A stretch of DNA of 64,000 bases. Source: Lachnospiraceae bacterium. Lineage in GTDB: Bacteria > Bacillota_A > Clostridia > Lachnospirales > Lachnospiraceae. The translations under genes were made by a program, and so were the position numbers. Under the pieces are notes generated by a model. That model was not told where the DNA came from and did not search any database. It saw only the letters and a list, made by a program, of their open reading frames with translations. This document shows, in pieces, positions 45,045 to 54,330 of the stretch (within the stretch, counting starts at the first letter, position 1; every line of letters begins with the position of its first letter). The stretch is from positions 1-64,000 of the forward strand of contig JAIKXO010000258.1 of the NCBI GenBank assembly GCA_024684065.1. Direction: 5' to 3'.

Positions 45045-45215
45045 AAAACATATCCTCCATTTCCCCACCGCTTTACCGCTCATTTACAGTGAACAGATCA
45101 GGCCCGTTCTTTACAGATATACGGTGCGCACGCATTTCACAGGGAAATTCGCAGCCTTAAACAACCGTGACCAATTTGTATAAAGAACCGGCTCCCCGGC
45201 TCAGAAAACGTATTT

Positions 45216-45581
45216 TTATCTGCGTCTTCTTCTGTTCCTTCTGCCATGCGGTTTCTCAGTATCATCGGGATCCTTCTCGACCACGGCCTTTTTATCAAGG
45301 TTCTTAAGCTCTTCCTCGTACCAGATCCCGGCACCCTTTGCCGGCTCATGAGGGAGCATGTTATAGAGCGCGGCGGCCATCTCCTGGACAGAGGTATTTA
45401 CGGGGTAATAATACAGGCCCTTATCCGGAGTCTTTATCCTCAAAGATACACAGGCCTCCTCCTCAAAATCCATCCAGCAGATGATCCCCTGGCTTTTAGA
45501 GCCCAGTATAATGCTTTTTTCCTTTTTTATGATCTCTGAAACTCCGAATACTACCTTGATCTTTTCCACATCGGTATTCAT
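45216..45581 (-). CDS. Conserved hypothetical protein with Arg-rich tail
   Basis: 121-residue cytoplasmic protein that I cannot assign to a family. It has an alpha/beta N-terminal part (about 1-85), an acidic/lysine stretch, and a C-terminal tail of RRNRRRRR that may bind nucleic acid. A GGGGGGAA ribosome site precedes the ATG, and codon use matches its neighbours. It lies upstream of sbcD by about 170 bases. Confidence 0.65.
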   Translation of the reverse strand: MNTDVEKIKVVFGVSEIIKKEKSIILGSKSQGIICWMDFEEEACVSLRIKTPDKGLYYYPVNTSVQEMAAALYNMLPHEPAKGAGIWYEEELKNLDKKAVVEKDPDDTEKPHGRRNRRRRR

Positions 45582-45721
45582 AGATTCCCCCCATCATTTT
45601 ACTGCCATCTCAGTTCTGTTGACTATCATAGCAGATTTGGCAAAAATATGCTATCTTAACTGAGTTTTGCCCTGTAACCGGTTAAACCGCCAGACGGTTC
45701 CAAAAAGCCCCGGAAAGGAGA

Positions 45722-47638
45722 TCAGTTCTCAGTAAGGATCACCTTTTCCTTCGGAAGATATTTTATAAGCAGATCGATAAGCTGTCTGACTGCTATCGGT
45801 TTTGTCAGGTAATCGCTGAATCCCTCGGAAATAAATATCTCCCTCGCTCCTGAGATCGCGTTTGCCGTAAGCGCGATCACCGGAAGTTTATTCGTATCTA
45901 TTATCCCTTCGTCCCGGCCCTTTTTTAAAGTCTCTATACCATCCATTTCAGGCATCAGATGGTCCATGAAGACGATATCATAATTTCCCGACCGTATCTT
46001 ATCAAGGGACTCTGCACCCGTGGCAGCAGTATCTATTGTCATTTTTGAATTCTTTAACAGCTGCATAAATACCATAAGATTCATTGCCACATCATCAACA
46101 ACCAGTATCCTAGCGTCCGGAGCGGTGAAGTTCTCCTTCGTTATTTCAACCCTGTGAAGTCCTTCTTCTCCTGTTATGCTGAAATGTCCCACGGGAGTTT
46201 CATCCACTATATCCTGCTTTAGAATAAAGCTGAAAACCGAGCCTTTACCATATTCGCTCTCAAGGATAAGCTCACTGTCCATGAGCTCTGTCAGTGATAC
46301 ACAGATGGCTAACCCAAGGCCTGACCCTTCGATGTTTCGGTTTTTCTTTTCATCAACACGTTTAAACGCGCTGAAAAGCTCCTTCTGATCCTCTTTTCGT
46401 ATCCCTATCCCCGTATCCTTAACCGAGACTTTTATCTTTCCCGTTTGATCCGTCACTTCCAGGAGACTTACACTTAATACCACTTCACCCTCGCTCGTAT
46501 ATTTTACGGCATTGGTAAGCAGGTTTGTGATGATCTGGCGAATCCTTACATCATCTCCGCGAAGGACCCGCGGGAGCCGCTCATCTATATCGCACCGTAT
46601 TCCGATCCCCTTTTCCTGAGCCATATTTCCGACCATAAGGACCATATCCAGAATAAGCAGCTTCAGATCATAATCCACGGGAACTATTTCCATTTTCCCC
46701 GATTCGATCTTTGAGAAATCCAGAATATCGTTTATAAGGGTTAAAAGCGTCTGTCCGCTTAATTTTATATTAGAAGCATATTGTATGATGTTTTCGTCAT
46801 TACTTTCCCTTAAGATGACCTCGTCAAATCCCAGGATCGAGTTGATCGGGGTACGTATCTCATGTGACATATTTGCAAGGAAATCACTTTTTACGCTGTT
46901 TGCCCTTTCTGCCTCCCTCCTGGCTTCCTCCGCGTCTTTCTTAGCCGCCTCAAGCTCCTCCATGGTCTGTATGAGCTTTCTGTAATCCGGTGTTTCAAGC
47001 GAAAAAACGATCATAAGGAAAGCAATGGTCACCAGTCCGAACGACAGATATATCTCAGGTATGAGCGTTCCCTGTAATATCAGTCCCGTCGCTGAGAACA
47101 ATACAAAGCTGACTACCGAGATCCACTGTTTTGAACTGAATTTCTTTCTGTGATATATGAGGAGGACGAGAGCGCATAATGCAAGACTTCCGGGCACGAT
47201 ATAAAGGACATAGTACCATTTTTCATGGATATATTCTCCCGTAGTAAAATCAAATCTGAAATAAAAACCGGAAAACACATTAAAAAGCAGGAACAGGGTA
47301 TGGATACCGCCAAAGGCGATCAGTGCGATGCGGTATTTTCTGATCGGTTTTTTATAGATGGAAACAAGGATATACTCTATAAAGAAGAGGGCCATGTATA
47401 CTTCCACGGCAAAGAAAAAAGTGTCGAACAAAAGATTGAAAAGCGCAAGCTTCGGTCCCCCAATGCTTATGGTAACGGCTGATGCCATATCGGTGACCTG
47501 GGCTATAAGAACAATATAAGCAAGCCTCATAAAGCTTTTTTCGCCCTCAGTCTGCCTGTCAAACTTGAGTTTGAAAAAACTTATTATCACCAGGATGATT
47601 ATCGATCCGAAGATTTCGAAATCGATATTGTATTTCAT
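45722..47638 (-). CDS. Hybrid sensor histidine kinase
   Basis: 638-residue membrane kinase. About seven N-terminal helices (1-225) are followed by a short coiled coil (about 225-255) and HisKA with the phospho-acceptor His in NMSHEIRTP (about 263). The HATPase domain has DTGIGI and GSGLGLAI, and a C-terminal receiver domain has its Asp in FMDHLMPEMDG. No separate output protein is adjacent. It may sense a small molecule through its membrane domain. The start at 47638 has a weak ribosome site; the frame is open 17 residues further. Confidence 0.9.
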   Translation of the reverse strand: MKYNIDFEIFGSIIILVIISFFKLKFDRQTEGEKSFMRLAYIVLIAQVTDMASAVTISIGGPKLALFNLLFDTFFFAVEVYMALFFIEYILVSIYKKPIRKYRIALIAFGGIHTLFLLFNVFSGFYFRFDFTTGEYIHEKWYYVLYIVPGSLALCALVLLIYHRKKFSSKQWISVVSFVLFSATGLILQGTLIPEIYLSFGLVTIAFLMIVFSLETPDYRKLIQTMEELEAAKKDAEEARREAERANSVKSDFLANMSHEIRTPINSILGFDEVILRESNDENIIQYASNIKLSGQTLLTLINDILDFSKIESGKMEIVPVDYDLKLLILDMVLMVGNMAQEKGIGIRCDIDERLPRVLRGDDVRIRQIITNLLTNAVKYTSEGEVVLSVSLLEVTDQTGKIKVSVKDTGIGIRKEDQKELFSAFKRVDEKKNRNIEGSGLGLAICVSLTELMDSELILESEYGKGSVFSFILKQDIVDETPVGHFSITGEEGLHRVEITKENFTAPDARILVVDDVAMNLMVFMQLLKNSKMTIDTAATGAESLDKIRSGNYDIVFMDHLMPEMDGIETLKKGRDEGIIDTNKLPVIALTANAISGAREIFISEGFSDYLTKPIAVRQLIDLLIKYLPKEKVILTEN

Positions 47639-47860
47639 AAAACCCACTTGTATTTCTCCATGTTGAAAGCAGCCGTTTAACCTGCACATTCTATATCATA
47701 TCATATCAGTTCATTTCCCGCCATCCTCTTCCCGGCCGGCCATTTCTTATCTTTTTTGTTTAACAATTCGGATCATTCCTTTCCGGATCATATACTGCGC
47801 TATTCTTTGGTCTTACTTATTATCACGCACATACTGACATTTATCAATCCCGATTGCAAT

Positions 47861-47898
47861 AAAAAAGCCGATCCACAGTCATTCACTGATGAATCGGC
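47861..47898 (-). terminator. Terminator of the small-protein operon
   Basis: GCCGATC (47867-47873) pairs with ATCGGC (47893-47898) around an inner CAGT/ACTG stem. On the minus strand six T residues follow. Confidence 0.75.
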
Positions 47899-47929
47899 CC
47901 GTTCATATGATCGCCGCCTTTCGCTCTGC

Positions 47930-48012
47930 TCCGGATCGCGAAACAGATCGTGTACCGGGCACAAATGAAGCTTATACCTGTCCGGTCCGTTTTGCGGTCC
48001 GGATCACTTCCG
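47930..48012 (-). repeat. Degenerate compound hairpin repeat (47.9 kb locus)
   Basis: It contains a recognisable but decayed H1 (GATCGCGAAACAGATCGTG) and H2 (GGGCACAAATGAAGC), and a good H3 (GTCCGGTCCG with CGGTCCGGATC). It starts 5 bases after the stop of the 48018-48356 gene, in the same orientation as the other loci. Confidence 0.55.
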
Positions 48013-48017
48013 CTGTC

Positions 48018-48356
48018 CTATGCCGTATTTCTCTCAACCTGCACCATTTCGTTTCCCCTGCATATCTCCGCGATAATTCTTTCGGCATTCTTCTCTTTCT
48101 CGAGCATCATTACCGCAGGCTTTTGCGCTCCGTAATCAACTCTGATCTTAAAAACCGGGATTCCTTTCCCGCAGCAGCAGTTGGGGGTGTATAAAGACGG
48201 CAGGAGCGATAAGCTTTTTATGCTCGCTACGGGCAGATATTCGCCCTTCATATACACAGCCTGTTTCGAAACCCTGTACTGCTCTATTCCTGCCGCATTT
48301 CTGCGATCCTCCCTGATATTGTCGATCTCGCACCCCGGTATCATACAACTCCACAT
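48018..48356 (-). CDS. Small conserved hypothetical protein
   Basis: 112-residue protein with no signal peptide and no family I can name. A CCCGK motif (TPNCCCGKGIP, about 57-67) looks like a possible metal or redox site in the middle of a compact beta-rich protein. The C-terminal part is helical (EKEKNAERIIAEICRGN). The GAGGAAATT ribosome site supports the ATG at 48356. It follows the redox-type protein gene by 68 bases, and both are cysteine-containing. Confidence 0.65.
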   Translation of the reverse strand: MWSCMIPGCEIDNIREDRRNAAGIEQYRVSKQAVYMKGEYLPVASIKSLSLLPSLYTPNCCCGKGIPVFKIRVDYGAQKPAVMMLEKEKNAERIIAEICRGNEMVQVERNTA

Positions 48357-48424
48357 AATTTCCTCAGATCCCGTTCCTTTCTTATTCTTCCGCTTATCCT
48401 GTTAACAGCGTCATCCTTTTTGCT

Positions 48425-48838
48425 TCAGGCTTCCTTATCCTCTTCATACTCCGTAATAACCGCTTCCAGTATGGAGCAGGCCGCCTCTATCGTGTTCCTG
48501 CACCGGTATTCGGGACTGAAGGACTGTGGTTTGATATCCTTACAGAGCACAGACCCGTACTTTTTATTGAATTCCCGGATGAGCTTCCGGGTAACCGGCT
48601 TTATATCCTTACTTTCATGGGCCCGTTTTTCGATATATTTCATGGATAAGACCGCAACCGCAGATAAAACGGCACCGCAGGTGTTTCCACACTGTATCCC
48701 TGCTCCGTAGCCTCCGACCATGATCATATCCCTGTCATGGAGATCTAACCCGTAATACTCATTTGCCGCTCTGATCAGAGTCTCGGCGCAATTATAGTTT
48801 CCGTCAAAATAATACTTTTCGTAAATATCCTTAAGCAT
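48425..48838 (-). CDS. C_GCAxxG_C_C family protein
   Basis: 137-residue protein of the putative redox-active C_GCAxxG_C_C family (TIGR01909-like). Conserved cysteines are in YNCAETL (about 15-21), GIQCGNTCGAVLSAV (about 47-61) and the C-terminal CKDIKP and CRNTIEAACSIL segments. The family's role is thought to be redox or metal related but is not proven. A GGAGGG ribosome site is present. Confidence 0.85.
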   Translation of the reverse strand: MLKDIYEKYYFDGNYNCAETLIRAANEYYGLDLHDRDMIMVGGYGAGIQCGNTCGAVLSAVAVLSMKYIEKRAHESKDIKPVTRKLIREFNKKYGSVLCKDIKPQSFSPEYRCRNTIEAACSILEAVITEYEEDKEA

Positions 48839-48899
48839 CTGAATCCCTCCGGCTTTAGCCTTTACTTTGAATCCGCCGGACCACGCCCGTCACTCAGAA

Positions 48900-49019
48900 T
48901 CAGTCTTCTTTGTGCCAATCCCAGAAATAAAATCCTATCATGAGAAGGTATATGCTTACAGCATAAAGTAAAGTAAACACTAACAACGGAATTGATACTT
49001 TCCTGTCTTTTTTCTCCAT
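48900..49019 (-). CDS. 39-residue single-pass membrane peptide
   Basis: The ATG at 49019 follows a strong AGGAGGG ribosome site. The product has a charged start (MEKKDRK), one hydrophobic helix (about residues 9-33, IPLLVFTLLYAVSIYLLMIGFYF) and a short WDWHKED tail. It is too short for most gene finders. It lies 61 bases upstream of the redox-type protein gene and could be co-transcribed. Function unknown. Confidence 0.75.
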   Translation of the reverse strand: MEKKDRKVSIPLLVFTLLYAVSIYLLMIGFYFWDWHKED

Positions 49020-49281
49020 TTTTAAATCCCTCCTGTTTCATAATAATGATCCGGACGCAAAAAGCACCTGTTGCACATCCAAAGTCAAACCTGACTCTGG
49101 CCAGAACACCGTCCGGACTTTTTCCCGTATTATAGTATAACTCATATTGGCTTAATCTTAAAGCTCTTCACAGCATAAGGCAACATCAGATATGTCCGGA
49201 TGCTTTAAAAACCGGGCTCCCTTCGGAGAAATGGCAATGTCTCGTTTTTCATCGCCCGTTAAAAGAAGACAGGATGTCAAT

Positions 49282-50664
49282 TCAGAACCGGCCCTCCGGT
49301 TTATCTCTCATCTCCGGTTCGTAGAAGCAGCACCCGTTTCGTCCGTGCTCCTTAACATAGTAGAGCGCAACATCAGAATCATGGAACAACACCTGCGGAT
49401 CGTCCGTATCCCTGCACAGGGCAACCCCCACGCTTACAGAGATCGGCGGCAGGCCGTCCGTTGTATCCGAAAGCTCCTTGTTGACCTGTATGACCTTATT
49501 TTCAATGAGATGCCTGACATCCTTACTTACATGGACCATAATCACCATGAACTCATCACCGCCGATACGGCATACATAATCATCCATACGGAATTTATTA
49601 AGTAATACGTTTGCGATCTTCTGCAATACCAGGTCACCGGCTTCATGCCCATGACCATCATTGATCCGTTTAAATTTATCGGCATCAAACAGAAGAAAGG
49701 CCGTCGTACTCAGATCTACGCCGTTTTTGAGCAGATCGTATCCGGAACGGTTATAGACTCCCGTCAGCTCATCATGTGAAGCCTTAAAGGAAAGGCTGTC
49801 TATGCTTTTTTTGTATGCCGTAAACATATTGTTATATGAAATGGCAAGATAGCGGAACTCATTTGCCCCTGTTATCGGCAGCTCCTGATCGCGATTGATG
49901 TGTTCAACAGCCTTAAGCAGCGGATTGATACCAAGTCTGGTGGTCATCCAGAGAAGAAGTATGATCGCAAGCGACTGCACGATGATCATTATCACCATCC
50001 CGACCAGTTCGCTGTGTACATTTTCCTGCAGGGAATTCTGTGTACGGCTCGTTCTGGTCTTAAGTTCATCAATACACTGGGTAAGATTGGAACGGATCAT
50101 GTTTTTCTTTTCATAATAACCGGAATCATGCATCATCTCACGGGCAAGCATCATCTTGTCTTCAGGCGGCAGCATAAGATCTTCGGAAGAAACAGCCACA
50201 TCCTTCATGGCCTCCGGAACATCCCCGTCTCCCTGGGCCATCATCACCAGTGTCATGGCATAGTATTCCCGATCCATGAGGGACACGGACTCTTCCATGG
50301 CTTTTTTCAGCGCCTGCAGCGCATCCGAATCCGGAAGACGCTCTTCCATGGCTTCTATAGCCAGTTCACGCCTGCGTGTGACCTCTGCCTCGGTAAAATA
50401 ATTATCCATATGCTTCCGGTCTCCGAGGACCGTATAGCATTGTGCCTCATCCGTAAGATAATCAGACGCCTTCATCAGGCTGTCCGCCGCTTCCTGAAGT
50501 TCAATATATGTATCTGTGGCATCGGATAATCTGTTAAATGTTTTTATCGTTTGAAATGTTGAAAAAAGCAAAAAGACTGTAAATGATATGGATATAATCA
50601 GCATATAGAGTGACGTTTTCCGAAGGGAAACGCCCTGCTCATAAGACCGCCTGATTAAACTCAT
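49282..50664 (-). CDS. Membrane diguanylate cyclase
   Basis: 460-residue protein with two membrane helices (about 17-40 and 222-244) flanking an extracytoplasmic helical sensor. A HAMP-like linker and a GGDEF domain (from about 295) follow. IGGDEF is intact, and the inhibitory RxxD site (RMDD) lies five residues before it, so the enzyme should be both active and feedback-inhibited by cyclic di-GMP. A GGAGG ribosome site precedes the start. Confidence 0.9.
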   Translation of the reverse strand: MSLIRRSYEQGVSLRKTSLYMLIISISFTVFLLFSTFQTIKTFNRLSDATDTYIELQEAADSLMKASDYLTDEAQCYTVLGDRKHMDNYFTEAEVTRRRELAIEAMEERLPDSDALQALKKAMEESVSLMDREYYAMTLVMMAQGDGDVPEAMKDVAVSSEDLMLPPEDKMMLAREMMHDSGYYEKKNMIRSNLTQCIDELKTRTSRTQNSLQENVHSELVGMVIMIIVQSLAIILLLWMTTRLGINPLLKAVEHINRDQELPITGANEFRYLAISYNNMFTAYKKSIDSLSFKASHDELTGVYNRSGYDLLKNGVDLSTTAFLLFDADKFKRINDGHGHEAGDLVLQKIANVLLNKFRMDDYVCRIGGDEFMVIMVHVSKDVRHLIENKVIQVNKELSDTTDGLPPISVSVGVALCRDTDDPQVLFHDSDVALYYVKEHGRNGCCFYEPEMRDKPEGRF

Positions 50665-50752
50665 ATTTATTATCCTCCTGAAAAAGCCGCATTAAAGAAG
50701 CCTTTTCCTATTTTTAAGACGCAACAATCAGCTTCTTTGGCTCATTTTATCC

Positions 50753-51724
50753 TTACTGTTTGTTCCGCCTCTTTAGCTCATTATACTCCTGCCTGTCAAT
50801 CAGCCCGCTCTTCAGCCAGTCATCCAGCTGGGATTCCCGCTTTTTCCTGTAGCTCTGGAAACGCTCTTCAACGCCTGTATCATAACGCGCGTCGACGTTA
50901 TGCAGGCTAAACGGACCGGCTCCGGCGGATATATCGCTGTCCCGGCTGCTTTCAGGGAATGAAAAGCGCCCTGATCCGTTCTCCTTTTTCTTTTTGGCAT
51001 ATACTGTCATAATAACCAGTCCGATACACAGGATCACGGCGCAAAAAATAATTACCGGCATATTCTCTTTCAATATATCAAAAGAGTCCGGGACCTTTTT
51101 TTCCTCCTCACCGGGAGGCTCCGGGGATGGCACGGTTTCTGTTTTCGGTTGGGCTGTCGGCTGGGCCTGTGATTCTTTTATAAGGCTTTCCCGCTTTTCA
51201 TCATACTCCCCTGTCTCGATCATTGAAAAATCACTGCCGTAACGCCGGATATTGCTCTTTCCGAATACATCCGTCAGTGTCATTTCACCTTTGTTTTCAA
51301 TGTGGCCGGGAACCTGTGCCATGATCATTGTATCATTATTCCCTTTGCCCTCCGTAAGGTCTCCCTGATACACGCTTCCTCTGTTTATGAGCTCACCTTT
51401 TACGGTAAACGCATAAGCCATAACCCTGGCATCTTCCATAACGGTAAGCGTTATTCCTTTGGGAACCGTAAAGCGGTTGAAGGTTACGGACATACCTGAA
51501 GGAATCTCCAGATCATCTGTAATGACCAGATCATCCTCTTCGCAAAACAAAGAACTTTCCGGATAATCCCCATCCTGAGAGCAAAACCCTCTGAGCTCTT
51601 CAAAGTCAGAAAAAACTATGATATCAGACCCTTCACCTGCCATACTCTTAAGCGGAAAGCAGCCAGACACAAGCAATACCGCCGCAAGGAAGCATAATAT
51701 ATACTTTTTCGTTTTAATTTTCAT
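50753..51724 (-). CDS. Secreted/membrane protein with SHOCT-like tail
   Basis: 323-residue protein with a signal peptide and possible lipobox VSGC (about 19-22). An extracellular domain with short beta-strand rows (about 60-165) resembles a small beta-helix. A Pro/Glu/Gln-rich linker and a membrane helix (about 224-243) follow. The cytoplasmic C-terminus carries a short SHOCT-like helix pair (QLDDWLKSGLIDRQEYNELKRR). SHOCT segments usually mediate oligomerisation. The function is unknown. Double anchoring, if the lipobox is real, would be unusual. Confidence 0.65.
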   Translation of the reverse strand: MKIKTKKYILCFLAAVLLVSGCFPLKSMAGEGSDIIVFSDFEELRGFCSQDGDYPESSLFCEEDDLVITDDLEIPSGMSVTFNRFTVPKGITLTVMEDARVMAYAFTVKGELINRGSVYQGDLTEGKGNNDTMIMAQVPGHIENKGEMTLTDVFGKSNIRRYGSDFSMIETGEYDEKRESLIKESQAQPTAQPKTETVPSPEPPGEEEKKVPDSFDILKENMPVIIFCAVILCIGLVIMTVYAKKKKENGSGRFSFPESSRDSDISAGAGPFSLHNVDARYDTGVEERFQSYRKKRESQLDDWLKSGLIDRQEYNELKRRNKQ

Positions 51725-51781
51725 CGGGACTTCTTCTCCAAAAATACAGATTCGGTATTTTACAACCGTCGGTGCTCCTTT

Positions 51782-52663
51782 TCAATCCGCATCGGTTATC
51801 AGCTTTATCAGTTCATCCATTGCCCTGTTCAGATGTTTATCTTTATGTATAAATATCTGAGAGTATATGGGAAAATCAGCGCCTGCCCAGTCTATCTTTT
51901 TCAGCATCCCGTTTCTGACCTCTTCTGCCGCAGTCATGGAGGGCATGAACGCGATCCCGAGTCCGTTTATGGCAAATTGCTTAAGTATTTCCTTACTGCT
52001 TGTTTCCAGTTCTATCCTGGGCGCAACCTGATGATCGATGAAATCTTTAAGCAGCATGTGCCTGAAACTGCAGTTATGAGCTGTTAACAAAAGAGGAATG
52101 CCTTCCAGATCCTGCTCCTTTATCTTTTTCTTTTTTAAGACCGGATGACCCGGACTTGCAAAGAAAGCCAGCGTTTCCCTTTTCTTATGTATCATTTTAA
52201 GTTCCGGATTCTCTATAAACGGATTCAGCGTATAGACGAGATCCAATGCCCCGCTCTTTAAAAGGGCCGGAAAGGTGTCATGTTCTATAAGCTGAAGCTG
52301 TATATCCATTCCCGGATATTTCTTCTTATACTCCATAAGGCTTTCGGGAATCCTGTTATAGCAAAAGGATTCCGACACTCCCAGCTTTATGACGCCTGAC
52401 GGAGTCTTTGCCATCGGCACTTCCAGAAGGATCTCCCTTTGAAGTTTAAGCAGCTGCTGCGCGTAAACGATCAGTTTTTCTCCTTCGCCTGTCAGGGCAA
52501 GCGTTTTTCCCAGCCGCTCAAAAAGGAGACAGCCAAGCTCCTCTTCCAGCTGCTTTATCTGGGTCGTTACCGTTGACTGGGCATACCCAAGCATGTTTGC
52601 CGTAGCTGTAAAGCTTTTCGTTTCAACAAGTTTTAAAAAGGTTTCAAGCTGTGTATTGTTCAT
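51782..52663 (-). CDS. LysR-family regulator
   Basis: 293-residue regulator. The winged helix-turn-helix is at about residues 4-60 (LETFLKLVETKSFTATANMLGYAQSTVTTQIKQLEEELG), followed by the periplasmic-binding-like effector domain from about 90. It is divergent from the ABC-2 exporter genes with a 123-base gap. By the usual LysR arrangement it is likely to control the exporter. The gap contains ATCAT/ATGAT arms near 52670-52700, but no single clear T-N11-A box can be chosen. Confidence 0.9.
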   Translation of the reverse strand: MNNTQLETFLKLVETKSFTATANMLGYAQSTVTTQIKQLEEELGCLLFERLGKTLALTGEGEKLIVYAQQLLKLQREILLEVPMAKTPSGVIKLGVSESFCYNRIPESLMEYKKKYPGMDIQLQLIEHDTFPALLKSGALDLVYTLNPFIENPELKMIHKKRETLAFFASPGHPVLKKKKIKEQDLEGIPLLLTAHNCSFRHMLLKDFIDHQVAPRIELETSSKEILKQFAINGLGIAFMPSMTAAEEVRNGMLKKIDWAGADFPIYSQIFIHKDKHLNRAMDELIKLITDAD

Positions 52664-52786
52664 TTTTTATCATTTATCGGAATTTTTGATGATTACTATC
52701 ATTTATTTCAATTTTACTGATACGTCGTCTGATGTTATTATACGATCAACACAGGACAAATACAAGTAAAAACCGGAGAAACATTC

Positions 52787-53551
52787 ATGAGTATTGAAGT
52801 AAATAATCTCACAAAAAAATATAAACTGAAGAAAAAACTTACAAAAACTGCCGTCGATAACATATCCTTCTCCATTCCGGCCGGAGAGATCGTCGGATTC
52901 ATCGGACCTAACGGGGCCGGCAAATCCACCACCATAAAAATGATGACCGGGATCCTTGTCCCCGATAACGGTTCCATCCTGATCGACGGTATGAATTTCA
53001 AAAGGAACAGAAAGCAGATCATGATGAAGACGGGCGTGGTCTTCGGGCAGAAAAGCGTCCTTTGCTGGGATATTCCGGTTCTTGACACCCTGAAACTGTT
53101 TAAGGACATGTATCGCGTTCCTGATGCTGTTTATAAACAGAATATGGAAATGTTTTCGCAGATCCTCGGAACAGAAGAATTTTTAAGACAGCCCCCAAGG
53201 CTCTTAAGCCTCGGGCAGAGAATGAAAGCGGATCTGGCCGCATCGCTCATCTATAACCCGGACATACTGTTTCTGGATGAACCTACGATAGGAATAGATG
53301 TACTTTCAAAAGAGCGTATCCGAAACTTTATAAAGAAGATCAATGAGGAAAGACACACCACGATCATCCTTACCACGCATGATGTTTCGGATATTGAAAC
53401 ACTGTGCGAAAAGATGATCATCATTGACAGGGGAGTACTTATATATGACGGAACGCTTCCCGATCTGAAGAACAGATATCAGACAACCGATCTTGAAGAG
53501 ATCATAAAGAAAATCTATTTAGCCGGAGAAAAACGATGCGTAAATACTTAG
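52787..53551 (+). CDS. ABC-2 exporter ATPase (COG4586 type)
   Basis: 254-residue ATPase. Walker A GPNGAGKST is at about residues 43-51. The signature is a shortened LSLGQRMKADLA instead of LSGGQ, as is usual in this family. Walker B ILFLDEPTIGID and the switch His in TTHDVSD are intact. It energises the two membrane proteins that follow. The gene overlaps the first permease by 16 bases. The exported substrate is unknown. Confidence 0.9.
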   Translation: MSIEVNNLTKKYKLKKKLTKTAVDNISFSIPAGEIVGFIGPNGAGKSTTIKMMTGILVPDNGSILIDGMNFKRNRKQIMMKTGVVFGQKSVLCWDIPVLDTLKLFKDMYRVPDAVYKQNMEMFSQILGTEEFLRQPPRLLSLGQRMKADLAASLIYNPDILFLDEPTIGIDVLSKERIRNFIKKINEERHTTIILTTHDVSDIETLCEKMIIIDRGVLIYDGTLPDLKNRYQTTDLEEIIKKIYLAGEKRCVNT

Positions 53552-54327
53552 ACTTATCCGTGATCGGGATAAAAGAACATACTGCGTACGCAAACTCTGT
53601 CTGGGCAAACTTTCTCTCAAAGGTCATATACCTGTATATGCAGTTTTCTTTGTGGAATGCCCTGTTTTCCTCAAATACAGGCAGGAATATCCCGCTCAGC
53701 CGCGATGATACGATCAGATATATTATCATGGCGACAATTATTTCCACCTTTATGGAGTGTGATGTCATCGCCTGGATCAATCAGCAGATCCAGTCGGGAG
53801 ATGTGGCAAACCAGCTGATAAGACCTGTAAACTACAAAGCAATGATCTTTTCAAAGCATCTTGGAACCAGCATGGTCCGGCTCGTTTTATATGCCGTTCC
53901 GTTAAGCCTTACCGTAGCGGTTTTCTATCATAAACCGCTTTTATGCAGGGAGCAGATCATATATGGGATCATCTCGGTTCTTCTCGCTTATATGATCCAG
54001 TTTTTATACTCCCTTATAATAGGCCTGATGGCATTCTGGCTGATCGTGACGTGGCCGCTTAACATGCTTCTTGCAGCCATATACAAACTGCTCTCCGGTT
54101 CATGGATACCTGTTGCGATGTTTCCTGATCTGCTCTCAAAGATAAATATGCTGCTTCCGTTCCGTGCCATCTATGCCATACCGGTAACAATAATAACAAC
54201 TTCAATGGATCAGGAAAGCATTTTTTCCGATATCGGCGTTCAGCTTATATGGCTGGTCATCCTTTTTCTGTTATCGGAACTGACCTGGGTGGTCGGAAAG
54301 AATAAACTCGTTGTTCAGGGAGGCTGA
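53536..54327 (+). CDS. ABC-2 exporter permease, first subunit (COG4587-like)
   Basis: 263-residue membrane protein with about six helices. It begins inside the ATPase gene and ends 3 bases before the second permease. The segment GDVANQLIRPVNYKAMIFSKHLG (about 92-115) has the GD..NxLxRP pattern of these two-permease ABC-2 exporters. It forms the channel with the next gene product. Confidence 0.85.
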   Translation: MRKYLDLSVIGIKEHTAYANSVWANFLSKVIYLYMQFSLWNALFSSNTGRNIPLSRDDTIRYIIMATIISTFMECDVIAWINQQIQSGDVANQLIRPVNYKAMIFSKHLGTSMVRLVLYAVPLSLTVAVFYHKPLLCREQIIYGIISVLLAYMIQFLYSLIIGLMAFWLIVTWPLNMLLAAIYKLLSGSWIPVAMFPDLLSKINMLLPFRAIYAIPVTIITTSMDQESIFSDIGVQLIWLVILFLLSELTWVVGKNKLVVQGG

Positions 54328-54330
54328 CTC

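Larger units (their letters stand above)
47690..48017. other. Intergenic region with terminator and degenerate hairpin repeat
   Basis: This 328-base gap upstream of the kinase holds the terminator at 47861-47898 and a degenerate copy of the compound repeat at 47930-48012. Both are probably in the 3' region of the 48018-48356 gene. No coding sequence is seen. Confidence 0.5.
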
